A stretch of 64,000 nucleotides of DNA from Streptosporangium violaceochromogenes (GTDB lineage Bacteria > Actinomycetota > Actinomycetes > Streptosporangiales > Streptosporangiaceae). Position 1 is the stretch's first letter, and the number at the start of each line of letters is the position of its first letter. A program made the position numbers and the translations under genes. Of this stretch, positions 59,998 to 64,000 are shown piece by piece. Below the pieces are notes generated by a model that was not told the origin of the DNA, did not search any database, and saw nothing but the letters and a program-made list of their open reading frames with translations. The stretch is from the NCBI RefSeq assembly GCF_014654615.1, contig NZ_BNBB01000025.1, positions 23,367-87,366 on the forward strand. Reading direction: 5' to 3'.

Positions 59998-61262
59998 GCC
60001 GCCTCCGCCGCCCGGCCGAGCTCGCGGCCGAGGAACTGGCCGATGTCTTGGGCCGCGAGCGTCAGGCCGCCGATGTGCGGCGTGCCGATGAGCTGGAGCG
60101 CACCACCGCCCAGGCCGCGCATGAGCGGGCGCGGGCGGATGTGGCCGTCTCGGCGCGCCTGGCCGAGCTGGAGCGGGCCGAGATTCAGGCCGCCGCGTCC
60201 GCTGACGCGGAGCTGGCCCGGATGTACCGGTCCGCTCTGGCATCCGGGGAGCGCATCCGGATCCAGGCGGGGTTGTCCCGGTCGGCTGAGGCGCGGGCGC
60301 TGCGCCTGGAGCGGCTGCGTGGTCTGAACCTTCGGGTTCTGGTTCCGGTGCTGGCCGGGTTCGCCGCCTGGTCGGCTACGGGTGTGCAGGCCGGGGCCGC
60401 CCGGCTCATGGCCGCCACCCCCGCCTCACCGATGTGGTGGGCGCTGTGGCTGCTGGAACCGGTGCTGATCGGCGCGGTGGTGTGGGTCATCATCGCCCGC
60501 GCCCGCCTGGCATCAGCCGGGGGACGGCTGGCCGATGCCGCCGAGCGCATCGCCTGGGGCTGTTTGGGAACGTCGGTGGCGCTCAACCTGATCGCGGGCA
60601 GCACCGAGGGCGGCACCGTCTTGACGATGGCCGGGGCGATGCTCGCCCACGCGATCGGCCCCGTGGGGGCCGCGGCCACCGCGCACCTGATCGGCGTGGT
60701 CGACTCCTCGATCTCCGCCGCCGACCCCTGGACCGAGCGCGGGGAGCGGGTGCCGCGCCTGGCCGAGATGGACCTTCGCCCGCCTGCCCCGGCCGTGCCC
60801 GGCAGCACCGCTCAAAGCACGATCGGCAGCAGCGCCCCGGCCGCTCCTGAACCGGCCGCGCCCGCCCCGGCGTCGGTGTGGCCGGTGCCGGTCGACGGCC
60901 GGGCGCTGCTGCCGATCGTGGCCCGCCCGAAAGCCCCGTCCGCCCCGGCCCAGAGCCCCGCACGAACCGGCGACGACCAGGGCGAACACCCCGCCCCGAA
61001 AGCGCCGCGCAAACCTCGCCCGGCCACGCGCCCGAACAAGGGCGCGCGCGTTCCGGCGGCGCTGCGCGCTGCTGCCGAGCCGTCGCCGCGCACGCTGCCG
61101 GATGACGTGCTCGCCGGACGGCTGGCCGCTCTCGTGCAGTCCGGAGACCTCGCTTCCGACGCTCCCGTGCGGGCGGTTCAGGCCGCTCTCGGCATCGGGT
61201 TCGACCGCGCCAAGCGCATCCGGGCCCTGGCCGAAAGCGCGGCTGAGGCGGTGGCGGCATGA
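59994..61262 (+). CDS. SpdB/DUF2637-like conjugation membrane protein
   Basis: 422 aa. N-terminal coiled coil (about 8-95) rich in Ala/Glu/Arg. About four helices follow between 110 and 235 (LRVLVPVLAGFAAWSATGV, PMWWALWLLEPVLIGAVVWVIIA). The cytoplasmic tail is Pro/Ala-rich, with a final helical motif (VRAVQAALGIGFDRAKRIRALAES) that looks like an HTH. Such proteins help intramycelial plasmid spread with TraB. ATG overlaps the upstream stop and its stop overlaps the next start. Similar in plan to the gene at 49748-50560. Confidence 0.72.
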   Translation: MSRLRRPAELAAEELADVLGRERQAADVRRADELERTTAQAAHERARADVAVSARLAELERAEIQAAASADAELARMYRSALASGERIRIQAGLSRSAEARALRLERLRGLNLRVLVPVLAGFAAWSATGVQAGAARLMAATPASPMWWALWLLEPVLIGAVVWVIIARARLASAGGRLADAAERIAWGCLGTSVALNLIAGSTEGGTVLTMAGAMLAHAIGPVGAAATAHLIGVVDSSISAADPWTERGERVPRLAEMDLRPPAPAVPGSTAQSTIGSSAPAAPEPAAPAPASVWPVPVDGRALLPIVARPKAPSAPAQSPARTGDDQGEHPAPKAPRKPRPATRPNKGARVPAALRAAAEPSPRTLPDDVLAGRLAALVQSGDLASDAPVRAVQAALGIGFDRAKRIRALAESAAEAVAA

Positions 61263-61567
61263 ACGCGCTGACTCTCTGCCTGCTGCCGGCCATGCTCGTG
61301 GCCGGATCGGTGACCGAGCTGCGCCCGGCCGCGCGGCCCCCCGCCCAGATCGCCGCGCAGATCGCCGCCGCCTCGATGCGCGGCCGGATCGGCTGGGTCT
61401 TCGCCGTGTTCGCCGTCGCGCCGTTGTACGCGCTGCTGGTCGCCGTCCGCGCCGCGCTGTGGCTCACCCTGGCGGGCCTGGCACGGGCGGCGTGCGCGCT
61501 CACCACCGCCGTGGCCATGGACGGCCGCGCCGTCCGCATGGTCCGCACCACAGGAGGCTGGATATGA
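61259..61567 (+). CDS. Small membrane protein, transfer operon
   Basis: 102 aa, two likely membrane segments (about 1-20 and 48-85). It is coupled at both ends (ATGA overlaps) to the SpdB-like gene and the translocase gene, so probably an accessory of the transfer apparatus. Not recognised. Confidence 0.6.
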   Translation: MNALTLCLLPAMLVAGSVTELRPAARPPAQIAAQIAAASMRGRIGWVFAVFAVAPLYALLVAVRAALWLTLAGLARAACALTTAVAMDGRAVRMVRTTGGWI

Positions 61568-63777
61568 GCATCCACCACCACAACCACCACCCCGAACCGT
61601 CGGATGAACGCCCCATGGGGGAGGTGGTGAAGTTCCCCCGGCGGAAGGCGTCCGATGCCCCGGCCCTGGCGTCGGCCCCGGCGCCGTTGGAAGGCACGGT
61701 GCTGCCCCGCCCGGCCACCCCGGGCATGCCGGGGACGGTGTCGCTGCTGGTCGCCGTTCGCGGGCACGTCGTGCGGGTACGCGACAGCGAGCACACGGCG
61801 AAGGTCACCCGGGGAGTGCTCGGCGTCGCCGTCATGATCGGCCAGGGCTGGCATTCCTGGCTGATACGAGCCTGGGACGGCCTCACATTGGGGGTGTACC
61901 GCCGCCAGATCCGGGCGGCCGAGGCGATGGGCGATCGGGTACTGCTGGCCGAATGGGTCGAGCGCAAACAGCAGGTCGCCGACCGGCGGCACGCCCGGCT
62001 GACAGCCCTGCCCCGCATGGCGCTCGGGCTGGCCAAACTTGGCGCCGGTGGCCTGATCGGATCAGGGGTGCTGCTGCTGGGCACCTCCACCCTGGTGTGG
62101 GCCACGGGCGCGGGCGAGTTCCTCACCGTCCCCAAAGCCGCAGGGGCCGTCCTGCGGTGGGGGTTCGACGCCATCGCGTTCGCCTCCACCCCGGCCCTGG
62201 TCGCTGCCCCGGTGGCGCTGCTCTGGGCCGCCTGGCGAGAAGGCCGCCGCCGTGGTGACACCCCGGCATGGCTGGTCGCCGACGACGTCGGCGGCAGCGA
62301 CGGACGGGAGGTGATCCCCGATGAGGGCGCGATCCTGGGCGCCCTACGCCACTTGGGCATCGCCGAGCTGAACAAGGCGTTCAAGGCCGGATGGCGGCCC
62401 CGGTTCGTGCTGGGCACCGGCCGCGACGGCAAAGGATGGCGCACCCAGTTGGAGTTGCCGCCCGGCGTGACGGTGGACATGATCAACCGCCGCAAGGCCG
62501 TGCTCGCTCATAACCTGGTGCGCCTGCCGGTGGAGGTCTGGCCGACCGAACCCAAGAAGCAGCCCGGTGTGCTGGATCTATGGGTGGCCGACCAGGGGTC
62601 GTTGACCGGCCCGGTCGATCCCTGGCCCCTGCTGCACGAGGGCACCACCGACTACTTCACCGGCGTCCCGGTGGGCGTCGACATCCGGGGGACCACCATT
62701 CTTGGCCGCCTGTCGGAGGCCAACTACGCCATCGCAGGCATGATGGGCTCCGGCAAATCCACCCTGATCATCACCCTGTTGTTGGGGGCGATGCTGGACC
62801 CGCTGGTCGACATCGACGTGTTCGTCATGGCCACCAACGCCGACTACGACCCCATGCAGCCCCGGCTGCGGACCTTGCTGACCGGACCGGGCGATGAGAT
62901 CGTCACCGCTTGCCTGGCCACGCTGCGCGACCTGTACGCCGACCTCACCGTGCGCGGTAAGGCGTTGCAGGAGCACGGCGAGCGCGCGGTGAACCGCCGA
63001 CTCGCCGAAAAAGACGAGCGGCTGCGTCCCCGCATCGTCGTGGTCGACGAATGCCAGGCCCTGTTCATGCATCCCGAGCTGGGGGAAGAGGCCGCCGACA
63101 TCACGGTGAAGCTCATCTCCGCCGCCCGTAAGTACGGTGTGACGCTGATCTTCGCCACACCGGAGCCGTCCACATCCTCGCTGCCCCGCAAGGTCATATC
63201 CGTGGTGTCCAACAAGGCGTGCTTCGCCATCGGCGACCAGCAGTCCAATGACGCCATCTTGGGCACCGGCTCCTACACCGCTGGAATCTCGGCCACCAGC
63301 CTGGAGCCCAAGACCGCTGACGGCCCCGGCGACATCGGCACCGCGATGGCCCGTGGTTTCCAGGCCAAGCCCGGCCTGCTGCGCAGCTACTACGTGGCCA
63401 AGGGCGCCGGGGTCGACGAGGTCACCCCGGTGGTGCAGCGCGCCATGAAGCTGCGCGAGGACGCCGGAATCGGCACCGGCAAGGCCGCCGCCGTCGTCGA
63501 GGAGCCGCGTGACCTGCTGGCCGACCTGCTCGGCGTGATCAGCGGCACGGAACCGGTCCCTGCCGCCCAAGCACTGGCCGCGCTCAAGGCCGCCCACCCC
63601 GCTCACCGCCCGTATGCGGCCCTGCGCGACCGGATGGACCTGGTGCACACGCTCGGCCGAATGGGGGTCACCGTGCCCGCCACCAAGAACCGCTACCCCA
63701 TCGATCCGGTTACCCTGCGTGCCCGGATGGTGGACCTCGCCGCCGTCGGCGCCGATGCCGACGACCGTGTGGGTTAA
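61564..63777 (+). CDS. TraB/FtsK-like conjugal DNA translocase
   Basis: 737 aa. The His/Pro-rich N-terminus is followed by two hydrophobic segments (about 160-185 and 210-230). The FtsK/SpoIIIE motor has Walker A MMGSGKST (near 397) and Walker B IVVVDECQALF (near 492). TLIFATPEPS and a C-terminal winged-helix-like part follow (about 660-730, AALKAAHPAHRPYAALRDRM). In actinomycetes one such hexameric ATPase moves double-stranded plasmid or element DNA between hyphae. ATG overlaps the upstream stop. The repeats downstream could be its recognition locus. Confidence 0.85.
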   Translation: MSIHHHNHHPEPSDERPMGEVVKFPRRKASDAPALASAPAPLEGTVLPRPATPGMPGTVSLLVAVRGHVVRVRDSEHTAKVTRGVLGVAVMIGQGWHSWLIRAWDGLTLGVYRRQIRAAEAMGDRVLLAEWVERKQQVADRRHARLTALPRMALGLAKLGAGGLIGSGVLLLGTSTLVWATGAGEFLTVPKAAGAVLRWGFDAIAFASTPALVAAPVALLWAAWREGRRRGDTPAWLVADDVGGSDGREVIPDEGAILGALRHLGIAELNKAFKAGWRPRFVLGTGRDGKGWRTQLELPPGVTVDMINRRKAVLAHNLVRLPVEVWPTEPKKQPGVLDLWVADQGSLTGPVDPWPLLHEGTTDYFTGVPVGVDIRGTTILGRLSEANYAIAGMMGSGKSTLIITLLLGAMLDPLVDIDVFVMATNADYDPMQPRLRTLLTGPGDEIVTACLATLRDLYADLTVRGKALQEHGERAVNRRLAEKDERLRPRIVVVDECQALFMHPELGEEAADITVKLISAARKYGVTLIFATPEPSTSSLPRKVISVVSNKACFAIGDQQSNDAILGTGSYTAGISATSLEPKTADGPGDIGTAMARGFQAKPGLLRSYYVAKGAGVDEVTPVVQRAMKLREDAGIGTGKAAAVVEEPRDLLADLLGVISGTEPVPAAQALAALKAAHPAHRPYAALRDRMDLVHTLGRMGVTVPATKNRYPIDPVTLRARMVDLAAVGADADDRVG

Positions 63778-63839
63778 CCCACGCCCACCCGCGCCTCTCC
63801 CCTGATTTCCGGGGGGTACGGGAAGGGCAGCATGAGGCG

Positions 63840-63941
63840 CCTAACCCGCTTAACTCTTAACTTTCCGCAGGTCATCGCCGCGATTCGGGAGTTGACCTGC
63901 GGGGTTAGAAATTTAACCCCGTCCCGGCCGCTTAACCCGCT
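63840..63941. repeat. Repeat- and hairpin-rich locus after the translocase
   Basis: TAACCCGCT occurs at 63842-63850 and 63933-63941, and related TTAAC units lie between. CCGCAGGTCA (63865-63874) pairs with TGACCTGCGG (63893-63902). GGGGTTA (63901-63907) pairs with TAACCCC (63914-63920). It could be a cis-acting transfer locus (clt), an origin or an operator for the next gene outside the window. Confidence 0.45.
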
Positions 63942-64000
63942 CTTCGATTTTGAGGGGGATGTTCACCCTCATGCCGCTGGGTTGATCGTTTGATGTGTGC

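Larger units (their letters stand above)
49748..64000. mobile_element. Putative integrative/conjugative element (partial)
   Basis: From 49.7 kb on, gene content becomes that of actinomycete integrative conjugative elements or plasmids: two DUF2637/SpdB-like membrane proteins, GntR and XRE regulators, many small overlapping ORFs, a TraB/FtsK-like translocase and a repeat-rich locus after it. Coding between 52 and 55.5 kb is visibly less GC-rich than the rest. No integrase, excisionase or flanking att pair lies in the window. The left limit is a guess and the right end is outside. Confidence 0.55.

Noticed and set aside
1..64000. CRISPR array, rRNA genes, complete tRNAs, insertion sequences
   Set aside because: No regularly spaced repeats, no rRNA motifs, no full cloverleaf and no transposase motifs were found by eye.

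Overview
High-GC actinomycete DNA. Codon bias, GTG/TTG starts and gene content suggest a Streptosporangium/Nonomuraea/Streptomyces-type organism, but no rRNA or marker gene is present to fix the genus.

Region 1 (1-20.9 kb) looks like a low-oxygen/redox 'dormancy' island. It holds two tandem-domain universal stress proteins, a metal P-type ATPase fused to a hemerythrin domain, a beta-phosphoglucomutase-like HAD protein with a GH65 sugar phosphorylase, and an Mg-type P-ATPase. It also holds an NAD-linked formate dehydrogenase (NuoEF-like plus FdhA-like subunits), a STAS protein, an OsmC protein, a DUF1918 protein, a DoxX-type membrane protein, a flavodoxin and a zinc alcohol dehydrogenase. Most of its promoters carry 14-bp palindromes resembling mycobacterial DosR/DevR boxes (for example GGGACTTTCGGCCC), usually as pairs 22-23 bp apart. 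An MfpA/Qnr-like pentapeptide protein with a LexA-like box lies at the left edge.

Region 2 (21-48.3 kb) is a hydroxamate siderophore locus organised like the coelichelin (cch) genes. It has a FhuF-type reductase, an asymmetric ABC exporter pair, MbtH, a 5232-aa tetramodular NRPS, a complete siderophore ABC importer, an ornithine/lysine N-hydroxylase and a formyltransferase. Iron boxes (IdeR/DmdR type) sit at all three divergent or leading promoters. The A3 specificity code reads D-M-E-N-L-G-L-I-N-K, the known code for delta-N-hydroxyornithine. With the formyltransferase and a terminal C domain in place of a thioesterase, this suggests a formylated tetrapeptide released as a diketopiperazine (erythrochelin/foroxymithine-like).

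Region 3 (48.3-49.7 kb) has a small membrane protein and an acyltransferase. Region 4 (49.7-64 kb, open to the right) looks like an actinomycete integrative/conjugative element. It has two SpdB/DUF2637-like membrane proteins, XRE and GntR regulators with strong palindromic operators, an XRE-peptide deformylase fusion, and a stand-alone RapZ C-terminal-domain protein next to structured DNA/RNA. A train of about twelve small, mostly overlapping ORFs follows, then a TraB/FtsK-like DNA translocase and a repeat-rich candidate transfer or replication locus. No integrase or att pair is visible.

Coordinates of starts were chosen from ribosome-binding sites and overlaps. Positions of residues are approximate.
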